DNA of 20,218 nt from IMG/VR virus record IMGVR_UViG_3300048050_000023, positions 1 to 20,218 of that record. The stretch is one strand, 5' to 3'. The stretch is from a virus. The notes beneath the pieces were generated by a model. It saw only the letters and a list, made by a program, of their open reading frames with translations, was not told the DNA's origin and did not search any database. Shown one piece after another: positions 13,227 to 19,538 of the stretch (position 1 is its first letter; each line of letters begins with the position of its first letter). A program made the translations under genes and the position numbers.

Positions 13227-13814
13227 ATGGAAAATAAGAAAGAGTTTTCGCCAAAGGACGAAAGTACGATTCGCCAAGAAGTCATCACTGAGTATGAGTT
13301 AGACCCAAATGAAGAAGTGAATAAAAAGGTCATCGACAAATTGACTTCTGAACGAATGGAAACCCAGAAGAAGATTAGCACCGCCATTGCTCAAAAAATC
13401 AAAGTCCGAGAGGGAAAAGATTTTTATAAGCAGGTATTGGCTGATGCTAAACTAGACCCGAAAACGGGTAAGCCTCTGGAAGAAAAGAAACAAGTTCAGA
13501 ATGAAGAGGAAAAGTTTGTTACCAAAGAGGAGTTTGAAAAAGATAAGCTCCGTCGGCAACATTCAGACCTCACAGATGATGAATTTGAGTTTGTTAACGC
13601 TTATGCGAAAGGTAGCGGAAAGAGTTTCAGAGATGCTCTAAAAACAGAAATAGTTAAAGAACACTTTGAAACAATCGAAGTCCAAAGCCGAGTAGCAGGA
13701 GCAACAGGCGACCCCTCGACTAGATATAAATCTTCTAGCGCTTCCGAGGAGGACAAAATCGCAAGTGAACTTGATAGGGATTTGCCTAAAGGGTTCAGTT
13801 CTAAGAAAAAATAA
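13227..13814 (+). CDS. Scaffolding protein candidate
   Basis: A 195-residue, strongly charged, helical protein (rich in K and E, residues 1-120, with a coil-like stretch around EEEKFVTKEEFEKDKLRRQ) and a disordered basic C-terminus (SSSASEED then SSKKK). This composition and its place between portal and capsid genes fit a scaffolding protein, which guides capsid assembly and leaves before maturation. There is no catalytic motif, so it is not an obvious head protease. The A at -1 of the ATG differs from most starts. Confidence 0.6.
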   Translation: MENKKEFSPKDESTIRQEVITEYELDPNEEVNKKVIDKLTSERMETQKKISTAIAQKIKVREGKDFYKQVLADAKLDPKTGKPLEEKKQVQNEEEKFVTKEEFEKDKLRRQHSDLTDDEFEFVNAYAKGSGKSFRDALKTEIVKEHFETIEVQSRVAGATGDPSTRYKSSSASEEDKIASELDRDLPKGFSSKKK

Positions 13815-13824
13815 CTAAAAATCT

Positions 13825-14241
13825 ATGATGGAATTTAAATTAAAAGATGGAGAAAAAGTCCGTACCGTCAAGGTAATAAAGGCTTCCGCTACTGTTTTAC
13901 CAGCCGGTTGTTTGGTCGCTTTGGACGCAGGCGGTCTGGCTATTAAGGCTATCAGTACCAGTGCCGCTATTGCCTACTGTCCGAATGGGGGCGCAGCTGG
14001 TCTTACGGAAGTTGATGTAACTATCGGCTCTGATTATACCTTGATAGGCTTAGGAAACGCCGCGGCTGTATTTGCGGTCACCATGAAGGGCACTACCTGT
14101 GATATTAGTGGTACTACCTCGGTTATTATAAATAATTCAGCGACTTCCACTAATGTATTGAAAGTTGGTATCAGTAAGGACGCTGGCGTAGTCGGGTCGG
14201 CGGCTAATATCGAAGTTAGGATAAATAAGCCGTTGTTCTAA
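13825..14241 (+). CDS. Capsid decoration protein candidate
   Basis: A 138-residue protein rich in A, G, T, V and S with alternating hydrophobic residues, so mainly beta strands. It sits directly upstream of the major capsid gene, the usual place of the head decoration protein (lambda gpD-like). The stretch VKVIKASATVLPAGCLVALD is typical of such proteins in metagenomic phages. Function inferred from position and composition. Confidence 0.55.
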   Translation: MMEFKLKDGEKVRTVKVIKASATVLPAGCLVALDAGGLAIKAISTSAAIAYCPNGGAAGLTEVDVTIGSDYTLIGLGNAAAVFAVTMKGTTCDISGTTSVIINNSATSTNVLKVGISKDAGVVGSAANIEVRINKPLF

Positions 14242-14268
14242 CTATTAATTATTTAAGAAAAGACTATT

Positions 14269-15204
14269 ATGATGTACGAATACGCATTACAACGGGTGAA
14301 AGGTATCAAGAAATCCTTTGATAACGCCATGGCCAACGCCATCGACACTTATCAAGATAATCGGATTGTTGACCTTTACCCGACCACCGAAGTATTTGAA
14401 ATTTTTACTTCCTCCGAGGGTATGAGCGGAGCTAAGAACTTATCCAATGGCGAAACTCCGCCTGTCCTTGATTTAAATGACGGTTATTCCGTTATGATCG
14501 AGGAAAAGCGCTGGGGCGGTGCGATTGAGTTACTGGAGAATGAATACCGTCGGGAGGCTAATGATGTTTCCACCAAAGTTAAAACCGCTTTAATCCGCAA
14601 GCGTAATAAGCTGTTAGTTGCCAACAAGAGTTTATTCTTGAGCGAAATGTTCAAGTTCTTAAACTATGCTTTTGCAACTACCTTTTACGCTGCTCCGGAC
14701 GGTGCCGCTTTATGTGGTACTCACACCTGGAATACTCCGGGCGCTCCTACCTTTGCCAATAACGCCACAGCTGCTTTGAGTATGACCGCTGTTGACACTC
14801 TGGAGGAATATGCAGGCGCATTTGTTGACCCGGCTGGCAACCCAATGCCTTTAGACTTCGACACTATCGTTGTAAAGAAAGGTTCTGCAAATTTCAGGTT
14901 AGCTAAGCAGTTATTCGCCGAAGGTATCTCTCCGACCAAGATTGCTGATATTAACATCTATGAGGGTGAAAAGACTATTATCGCCACCCCTTATATCACC
15001 ACCGCTAATAAAAATTATTGGTTTGCCATCGCGTCTAACGATCCGAACGGCAATCCTTTAAAGATTGGTATTGGTGAATATCCGACCTTAAGGGAGCCTA
15101 TCAAGCAGAATAATGAGGCTATCCGTTCTAACTGCACTGGTTTCTGGAAACAAGGTATCGTAAATATGCCATACGCTTTTTACGGAAGCAACGGGACTAC
15201 TTAG
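14269..15204 (+). CDS. Major capsid protein
   Basis: A 311-residue protein with HK97-fold features: an N-terminal helical part, an E-loop-like region with GYSVMIEEKRWGG, a long helix with STKVKTALIRKRNK, and a P-domain/A-domain stretch with LDFDTIVVKKGSANFRLAKQ. It is the third gene after the portal, as expected. The sequence ends PYAFYGSNGTT; the final six residues recur at the end of the HNH protein downstream. Start ATGATG, first ATG used. It assembles the icosahedral shell. Confidence 0.85.
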   Translation: MMYEYALQRVKGIKKSFDNAMANAIDTYQDNRIVDLYPTTEVFEIFTSSEGMSGAKNLSNGETPPVLDLNDGYSVMIEEKRWGGAIELLENEYRREANDVSTKVKTALIRKRNKLLVANKSLFLSEMFKFLNYAFATTFYAAPDGAALCGTHTWNTPGAPTFANNATAALSMTAVDTLEEYAGAFVDPAGNPMPLDFDTIVVKKGSANFRLAKQLFAEGISPTKIADINIYEGEKTIIATPYITTANKNYWFAIASNDPNGNPLKIGIGEYPTLREPIKQNNEAIRSNCTGFWKQGIVNMPYAFYGSNGTT

Positions 15205-15226
15205 TCTATAAATATTAGCCAGTAAA

Positions 15227-15235
15227 TGGTATAAT
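15227..15235 (+). promoter_or_regulatory. Extended -10 promoter of the HNH cassette
   Basis: TGGTATAAT with no -35 box. The predicted transcription start is near 15242, at the GGG that begins the three-helix RNA. Confidence 0.6.
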
Positions 15236-15239
15236 ATTA

Positions 15240-15292
15240 TTGGGTACGACGGTCGTAAGTAAGGGGGTGGTATGTTCACCCCCTTAGCCCAA
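15240..15292 (+). ncRNA. Three-helix RNA leader of the HNH cassette
   Basis: TTGGG (15240-15244) with CCCAA (15288-15292) closes two perfect hairpins: TACGA (15245-15249) with TCGTA (15253-15257), and TAAGGGGGTG (15260-15269) with CACCCCCTTA (15277-15286). The arrangement forms a compact three-way junction at the 5' end of the transcript. It may be a regulatory leader or a small RNA; no known class recognised. Confidence 0.5.
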
Positions 15293-15315
15293 CTTTAATT
15301 AATTAACATACAATT

Positions 15316-15843
15316 ATGCAGGAGACGAAAAAATGCTTGTTTTGTGAAAATGAGTTTACTGGACATCCTAGAATATTTAAAAGAAAGGCTTGTTGTTCTC
15401 TAAAGTGTAATCGTAATTATTGGAGAAAAACTCATAGAGATAAATATCTTAATACTACCAAAGAGTATAATAAGCACGTATCGAACACCCCAGAATTGCA
15501 TAAGAGAAAATTAATTTGTCAAAGAATTAATTTTAAAACACCAAAAGGGAGATTTAATCATATTAAATCTGGTGCTATACATAGGGGATATTCATTTTCT
15601 TTAACCTTTGAAAGGTTTATGAACTTATGGGGAAAACCATGTCATTATTGTGGAACAAATATTAATGGTGTCGGTATTGATAGAATAGATAACACCGTTG
15701 GATATGAATTAACTAATTGCGTTCCCTGTTGTAAAACTTGCAACGTAATGAAAAATACTCAAACTCAAGAAGAATTTATAAACAGATGTATGACTATTTC
15801 TAAAAAGTGCTATAAGCTTATTGGTTCGAATGGTACAACCTAG
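15316..15843 (+). CDS. HNH homing endonuclease
   Basis: A 175-residue protein. The N-terminus has a zinc-finger-like CLFC ... CSLKC segment (Cys7-Cys31). The nuclease core is CHYCG (109-113), GIDRIDN (120-126), GYELTNCVPCC (129-139) and CNVMKN (142-147), the usual HNH order with a structural zinc site. The protein ends GSNGTT, the same six residues as the capsid protein, encoded with different codons throughout, after a non-conserved linker CYKLI. Free-standing enzymes of this kind cut a related gene and spread by repair copying. It lies between capsid and head genes with its own promoter and leader RNA. Confidence 0.88.
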   Translation: MQETKKCLFCENEFTGHPRIFKRKACCSLKCNRNYWRKTHRDKYLNTTKEYNKHVSNTPELHKRKLICQRINFKTPKGRFNHIKSGAIHRGYSFSLTFERFMNLWGKPCHYCGTNINGVGIDRIDNTVGYELTNCVPCCKTCNVMKNTQTQEEFINRCMTISKKCYKLIGSNGTT

Positions 15844-15848
15844 GTTAA

Positions 15849-15911
15849 TTGTTAGTTAGGGGTGCTGTCTTTCAGACGGCACTCTGATACTAATAATTAA
15901 ATAACTAACAA
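15849..15911 (+). repeat. Inverted repeat enclosing a hairpin before the next gene
   Basis: TTGTTAGTTA (15849-15858) pairs with TAACTAACAA (15902-15911). Inside, GTGCTGTCT (15862-15870) and AGACGGCAC (15874-15882) form a 9-bp stem with loop TTC. It ends five bases before the ATG at 15916. It may be an RNA element or the native end of the capsid message. Confidence 0.5.
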
Positions 15912-15915
15912 ATCT

Positions 15916-16242
15916 ATGACTGATTTTTACACAAAAATCACAGACCAAGACAATGAGGTCGTTAAACAAAACTTCAAGACGGGAAAGCTCGTTGACGGTA
16001 AATTGAAAGAAACCAATGTTTACCGTGAGGTAACTTTGGAGGATATCGCCAGAAACGCCCTCTTAAAATCCGATGATGAAGTTAATCCTGATGAAGTCTT
16101 AAAACGCTATCAGCTTTTTAGGAAGATTTATCAAAAAGGAGAAGTCGATTTAACTGAGAATGAAAAGACTCTCTTAAAGAAACTTATCTGTAAAATTCAC
16201 GATGTTATATTCGCCGGTCAGGCGCTAGAAATAATTAAATAA
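15916..16242 (+). CDS. Hypothetical protein of the head cluster
   Basis: A 108-residue protein with no recognised family. It has a beta-rich start (MTDFYTKITDQDNEVVKQNF) and helices from about residue 35, ending LLKKLICKIHDVIFAGQALEII. Its place after capsid and before other head-tail genes suggests a head-completion or tail-assembly role. It starts in the TCTATG context, downstream of the inverted-repeat hairpin. Confidence 0.55.
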   Translation: MTDFYTKITDQDNEVVKQNFKTGKLVDGKLKETNVYREVTLEDIARNALLKSDDEVNPDEVLKRYQLFRKIYQKGEVDLTENEKTLLKKLICKIHDVIFAGQALEIIK

Positions 16243-16243
16243 T

Positions 16244-16591
16244 ATGCAGTATTTTAATCACGAGGGAAAGTGGGTATCACATGAAGAGTTCTTAAAGCTT
16301 AAATACCCGGAAGAAATCGCAACAGAGAAAGCAACTGGTTCGTATGAATCCGTTAAATTCAACGATTTAAAGAAATTGGCACGAGGACGAGGCATTACTC
16401 TGACGAATAAGGAAACAAAAGAAGAGTTGTTAGCTCTATTAGTGTCTTATGACAACTTGAAAGACGGGGATGAATTTCAAGATCAAATCGCCAAGTATGC
16501 CACAGAAGAATTTATTACTGAAAACGGCTTAGAGAATAAATTAAAAGTTGGAGATTTGTTTTTTGTCCCTAAAGTGGTGTCTAAAGATTAA
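16244..16591 (+). CDS. Protein with a SAP/HeH-like motif
   Basis: A 115-residue protein. Residues about 38-70 (FNDLKKLARGRGITLTNKETKEELLALL) fit the helix-extended loop-helix (HeH/SAP) pattern of small DNA-binding domains often found in phage structural and terminase-region proteins. The flanks have no clear domain. It starts one base after the previous stop, so the two are coupled. Role unknown; DNA contact near the head vertex is a possibility. Confidence 0.55.
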   Translation: MQYFNHEGKWVSHEEFLKLKYPEEIATEKATGSYESVKFNDLKKLARGRGITLTNKETKEELLALLVSYDNLKDGDEFQDQIAKYATEEFITENGLENKLKVGDLFFVPKVVSKD

Positions 16592-16605
16592 TTTCAATCA
16601 AAAAT

Positions 16606-16986
16606 ATGGAGGACTATTTCTACAAGCAGCTAAACCCTGCTCAAGCATTAACTGCAAGTTATGTTGCTGGCAGTGCTTTTGACCTTATCACCAAATACAA
16701 TAGACTGGTCTTATTAATTGACTTCACTTTGGGAAGTCTTACATCGGCTCAGTATAAAATTGAGTTCTCACCCGATGGAAACACCTGGTATCAAGAAGTC
16801 GCTAGTGCGGCCACAGCAGGCGCAATTACCGACAGTTTAGCCGAACATACTTTATCCGCAACTGGTAAATATCGTGTTCCATTAATTCTGGCCGATCGTT
16901 TTATTAGGGTATCTGTCAAAGGTACTGGAACCGTGACCGGGTCTTCAATAACTGTTAACAGCGTTTTAGCAGAGAGCGAAAACTAA
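16606..16986 (+). CDS. Beta-rich structural protein
   Basis: A 126-residue protein with alternating hydrophobic strands, including IEFSPDGNTWYQEV, DRFIRVSVKGTGTV and SSITVNSVLAE. Such sequences are typical of a beta-sandwich in phage virion proteins such as head fibres, decoration or tail proteins. Family not recognised. Position among head-tail genes supports a virion role. Confidence 0.55.
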   Translation: MEDYFYKQLNPAQALTASYVAGSAFDLITKYNRLVLLIDFTLGSLTSAQYKIEFSPDGNTWYQEVASAATAGAITDSLAEHTLSATGKYRVPLILADRFIRVSVKGTGTVTGSSITVNSVLAESEN

Positions 16987-16990
16987 TTTT

Positions 16991-17188
16991 ATGCAGACAA
17001 TTAATGACATCTACAATTTCATAACCACTCACAAAACGGAAATTATTGGCGTTTATACTGCTATTATTTCTACTGGTTGGATAACTTCTGAACTATTAGC
17101 CCAAATACCGAGCATAGAAGCTAATAGCGTTTTCCAAGTGATCTACAAAATGTTCCAAAAGATTTACGGATATCTAAATAAGCAATAA
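16991..17188 (+). CDS. Small membrane protein, holin-like
   Basis: A 65-residue protein with one hydrophobic segment at about residues 18-37 and a charged C-terminus (KMFQKIYGYLNKQ). Size and layout fit small holins or holin-associated proteins. It opens a run of four tiny membrane proteins before a peptidase gene, the expected order of a lysis cassette. Holin activity is inferred. Confidence 0.5.
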   Translation: MQTINDIYNFITTHKTEIIGVYTAIISTGWITSELLAQIPSIEANSVFQVIYKMFQKIYGYLNKQ

Positions 17189-17189
17189 T

Positions 17190-17345
17190 ATGGGTAGCTG
17201 CTTTGTCGAATTCATCCTCACAATTTTCTTTATCTGGTTTATCCTGATTCACCCCGAAATAGCCTCAGGTCTTGTTTCTGCTATGGCGCAAGTTTTTAAC
17301 CTGATTGTTTTACTCGTTACTCAAATATTAAACGCTATCAAATAA
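17190..17345 (+). CDS. Tiny membrane protein, holin-like
   Basis: A 51-residue frame starting in the AATAATATG context one base after the previous stop. Residues about 5-20 and 25-47 are strongly hydrophobic, so one or two membrane spans are likely, separated by a short polar HPE turn. Probably a lysis or membrane-associated protein; no family recognised. Confidence 0.5.
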   Translation: MGSCFVEFILTIFFIWFILIHPEIASGLVSAMAQVFNLIVLLVTQILNAIK

Positions 17346-17346
17346 T

Positions 17347-17553
17347 ATGTCTTACGACGAGGATGTTATCAAGAGCTTGGATGAATTTAAGAACTTAGAC
17401 CAAGCGACCAGAGATTACTATGTTTATTCAGCTATTTCAGGCCTGGATAGAAGGTTTGCCGGGAAATGGGTAGAAAAAATGATGATTGGCGGTGGAGTTA
17501 TTCTTGGCTCGACTGCTTTGATAGCTCTATTTGATTTACTGATTAAAAAATAA
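17347..17553 (+). CDS. Small membrane protein, holin-like
   Basis: A 68-residue protein with a soluble acidic N-terminal half (DEDVIKSLDEFKNLDQATRD) and a hydrophobic C-terminal segment at about residues 46-66 (MIGGGVILGSTALIALFDLL). It could be a tail-anchored lysis regulator or holin. One base separates it from the gene before. Confidence 0.5.
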   Translation: MSYDEDVIKSLDEFKNLDQATRDYYVYSAISGLDRRFAGKWVEKMMIGGGVILGSTALIALFDLLIKK

Positions 17554-17557
17554 CTCT

Positions 17558-17689
17558 ATGCTTAAAGAACGACAGGAATGTATTATTTATAGCAGAGTTG
17601 TCGGCTGGTTAACTCCAGTTCGTAATTATAATCCTGGTAAAGCTGCTGAATATGAAGACAGAAAAACATTCGTCCTCAAGGACAAATAA
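17558..17689 (+). CDS. Stand-alone NrdD glycyl-radical C-terminal domain
   Basis: A 43-residue frame reading MLKERQECIIYSRVVGW then LTPVRNYNPGKAAEYEDRK. This matches the extreme C-terminus of class III anaerobic ribonucleotide reductase (NrdD), with YSRVVGW carrying the glycine that becomes the radical (Gly16) and NPGKAAEYEDRK the end of the enzyme. The large catalytic part and the zinc site are absent, and no NrdD is encoded in the window. By analogy with YfiD/GrcA, which replaces the damaged radical domain of pyruvate formate-lyase, it may restore a host NrdD. It lies among lysis genes, with a 38-base overlap with the next gene. Confidence 0.7.
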   Translation: MLKERQECIIYSRVVGWLTPVRNYNPGKAAEYEDRKTFVLKDK

Positions 17690-17804
17690 AATCATAGAGA
17701 ATACATTTTTAAGTATTTACTTACTTTTTTACTCCCTTATTGCGCTCATCTATATAGGGATTTTCTCATTTATTGGAAAGGTAGCTTATGATTTAATTAA
17801 ATAA
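17652..17804 (+). CDS. Tiny single-span membrane protein
   Basis: A 50-residue frame beginning inside the glycyl-radical gene in another frame. Residues 1-17 are polar and basic; 19-42 are a hydrophobic span (FLSIYLLFYSLIALIYIGIF). It ends five bases before the peptidase start. It fits a small holin or spanin-like component; family not recognised. The overlap supports expression from the same message. Confidence 0.5.
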   Translation: MKTEKHSSSRTNKIIENTFLSIYLLFYSLIALIYIGIFSFIGKVAYDLIK

Positions 17805-17808
17805 CTAT

Positions 17809-18369
17809 ATGAACGCCATTAATTCAATAAAATACGTCAGTCAAAGAGACCTTAAATGGTCAACTATCAAGCTTGGTACAAGTGATGTTACTGTCGGAAG
17901 AATGGGCTGTCTTGTTACCTGCCTGTCAATGTTATCGGACTATTTCGGTTGCTATCAAACACCAGGCGAAATTGCCATGAATCCCAGCAACTTTGACGGT
18001 AGTGCTAATGTATCTTGGGTAGGGTTAAACTTTCCTAAGTTTTCTTTTCGTTGGAGAGAAGGCAGCATGTTTTCAGACTCCAAGAAATTAGATATGGAGA
18101 TGATTAAGTCTTATATGGCTAAAGACGGCGGAGGCAACCCGGATAGAGCCGTTGTTTTGGAGGTAGCCAATCATTCTCATTGGGTTGTGGCTTTATGGCC
18201 CACTTTTGATAATGATATTTTGGTAATTGACCCTTGGACTGGTAAAACCTGTGATGTCTTAAAGGAATACAAGAATATAACCGGAGCGGCTCTTTTTGTC
18301 CGCTGGTCTAATAAAACTAAAAAGGCTTGGCAAAACCCGAACCAGCCGACAGCACCGAACTACGATTAA
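17809..18369 (+). CDS. C39-like cysteine peptidase, endolysin candidate
   Basis: A 186-residue protein. QRDLKWSTIKLGTSDVTV followed by GRMGCLVTCLSMLSDYFG contains the catalytic cysteine (Cys34), in the usual GC.xTxLxM layout of Peptidase_C39_2. The later HWVVALW segment supplies His124, and VIDPWTG the Asp141. No signal peptide is seen, so release would need a holin, which the preceding membrane genes may provide. The substrate is probably the peptide part of the cell wall, though bacteriocin-processing relatives exist. A low-complexity tail (NPNQPTAPNYD) ends the protein. Confidence 0.72.
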   Translation: MNAINSIKYVSQRDLKWSTIKLGTSDVTVGRMGCLVTCLSMLSDYFGCYQTPGEIAMNPSNFDGSANVSWVGLNFPKFSFRWREGSMFSDSKKLDMEMIKSYMAKDGGGNPDRAVVLEVANHSHWVVALWPTFDNDILVIDPWTGKTCDVLKEYKNITGAALFVRWSNKTKKAWQNPNQPTAPNYD

Positions 18370-18430
18370 AGCCTCTCTCAAACCTCAAAAAGCCCTTAAA
18401 TTCGCACGATAGACTAAAAACCATACAAAT

Positions 18431-19126
18431 ATGTTCACCCTCCAAGATTTACGTTCTGACGCTCGATATTTAGCATTGGGAGATAGTACCAATACTCAAT
18501 ACGCAAATACCGACCTAGATCGGAATATTAACCGCTGGCATGAAATTGGGATATCTTTGGCTATGGACGCCAATGGTGATTGGGAGATAAACGGTGAAAT
18601 TGCCGTTACTTCCCTTGTAATAGGGCAGAGAGAATACATTTTACCTGCTGATATTTTGCGGTTAAATGAGGTGTATATAAAGAGTTCCGTTAATTCTGAC
18701 TATATCAAAGCCAAGCAGAGAGATCTAAAAGGAGTTCAAAACTATAACGAAGATTATCACCCGGCTGTTCCAGAATATGATTTACTTGATAATTCGCTAT
18801 TTATCTACATACCAGATAGTTCGATTACAGCTGTTCCGGCTGGATTAAAGATTGTCTACCAAAAAGATTTGGTCGAGTTATTAGAGACAAGCGACGCTCC
18901 TAATCTTCCTGAGCCATTTAAGCGTTTATTGTCTGTTGGAGCAGCCATGGACTTTTGTGAGTCAAACGAGATGTGGACTAAAGCTAAAAAGCTTAGTAAT
19001 CGGATATACGGCGATCCCACTGTTAAAAATGATGATGGAATAAAAGGCGAACTTAAAAAGCATTTTTCAAATCGTTCAGCGCGAAACAATGCTGTCCTCG
19101 AATCCATTCAAGAGAACTTTTACTAA
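18431..19126 (+). CDS. Head-tail connector (adaptor) candidate
   Basis: A 231-residue protein beginning FTLQDLRSDARYLALGD, helical at the N-terminus, with the segment YILPADILRLNEVYIK typical of phage tail-connector or tubular-A-type proteins (family resemblance by eye). The C-terminal half is helical. It follows the lysis cassette and precedes putative tail genes; such proteins join the portal to the tail. The long antisense frame here is a shadow. Confidence 0.6.
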   Translation: MFTLQDLRSDARYLALGDSTNTQYANTDLDRNINRWHEIGISLAMDANGDWEINGEIAVTSLVIGQREYILPADILRLNEVYIKSSVNSDYIKAKQRDLKGVQNYNEDYHPAVPEYDLLDNSLFIYIPDSSITAVPAGLKIVYQKDLVELLETSDAPNLPEPFKRLLSVGAAMDFCESNEMWTKAKKLSNRIYGDPTVKNDDGIKGELKKHFSNRSARNNAVLESIQENFY

Positions 19127-19127
19127 T

Positions 19128-19478
19128 ATGGCTTTAATTAAAGCAAAAACATTAGACAATGGAGTAACTGGTAATTACTGGAAAATTATCAGTTCTTTTC
19201 TTGAGTATCCGAATAAAGTTTGGATTACTATCGGTTTATTTGTTAGCAAGGCTATTCGCGAGCAAGGTAAGGAGCCGTTAGAAACTGAACAAAGATTTTA
19301 TGACATTGATATCAACGACCCCACCCGTCAGAATTATTACGCTTTACTCAAGACATCTCTTAAGCGATTAGTTGAAAAGAAAGACGAAAATGGAAATACT
19401 GTTTTTGATGAGAATAAAAAAGCCGTGATAGAAGAAGTTGAGATTAATTACTTGGCAGACGCTCAAGACGATATATAG
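19128..19478 (+). CDS. Hypothetical tail-region protein
   Basis: A 116-residue protein from the ATG at 19128 (CTAATATGG), which follows the previous stop by one base; the frame is open upstream but that part overlaps the connector gene. It begins MALIKAKTLDNGVTGNYWKI, a strand-rich segment, and ends in charged sequence. The N-terminus recalls small phage tail proteins, a weak impression. Role unknown. Confidence 0.55.
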   Translation: MALIKAKTLDNGVTGNYWKIISSFLEYPNKVWITIGLFVSKAIREQGKEPLETEQRFYDIDINDPTRQNYYALLKTSLKRLVEKKDENGNTVFDENKKAVIEEVEINYLADAQDDI

Positions 19479-19494
19479 ATTTGTGCTTCATCAC

Positions 19495-19513
19495 TACCAC
19501 TAGTCAGGTGGTA
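19495..19513 (+). terminator. Hairpin between tail genes
   Basis: TACCAC (19495-19500) pairs with GTGGTA (19508-19513) around TAGTCAG. No T-run follows, so termination is uncertain; it may only stabilise the message. Confidence 0.35.
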
Positions 19514-19538
19514 TTGAGGGCGCAGAAGTTTATTAAAT

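Noticed and set aside
15205-15915. Group I intron carrying the HNH gene
   Set aside because: The capsid frame is complete with its own stop, the HNH gene has its own promoter, and I see no conserved group I core; the recoded-tail insertion explains the data better.
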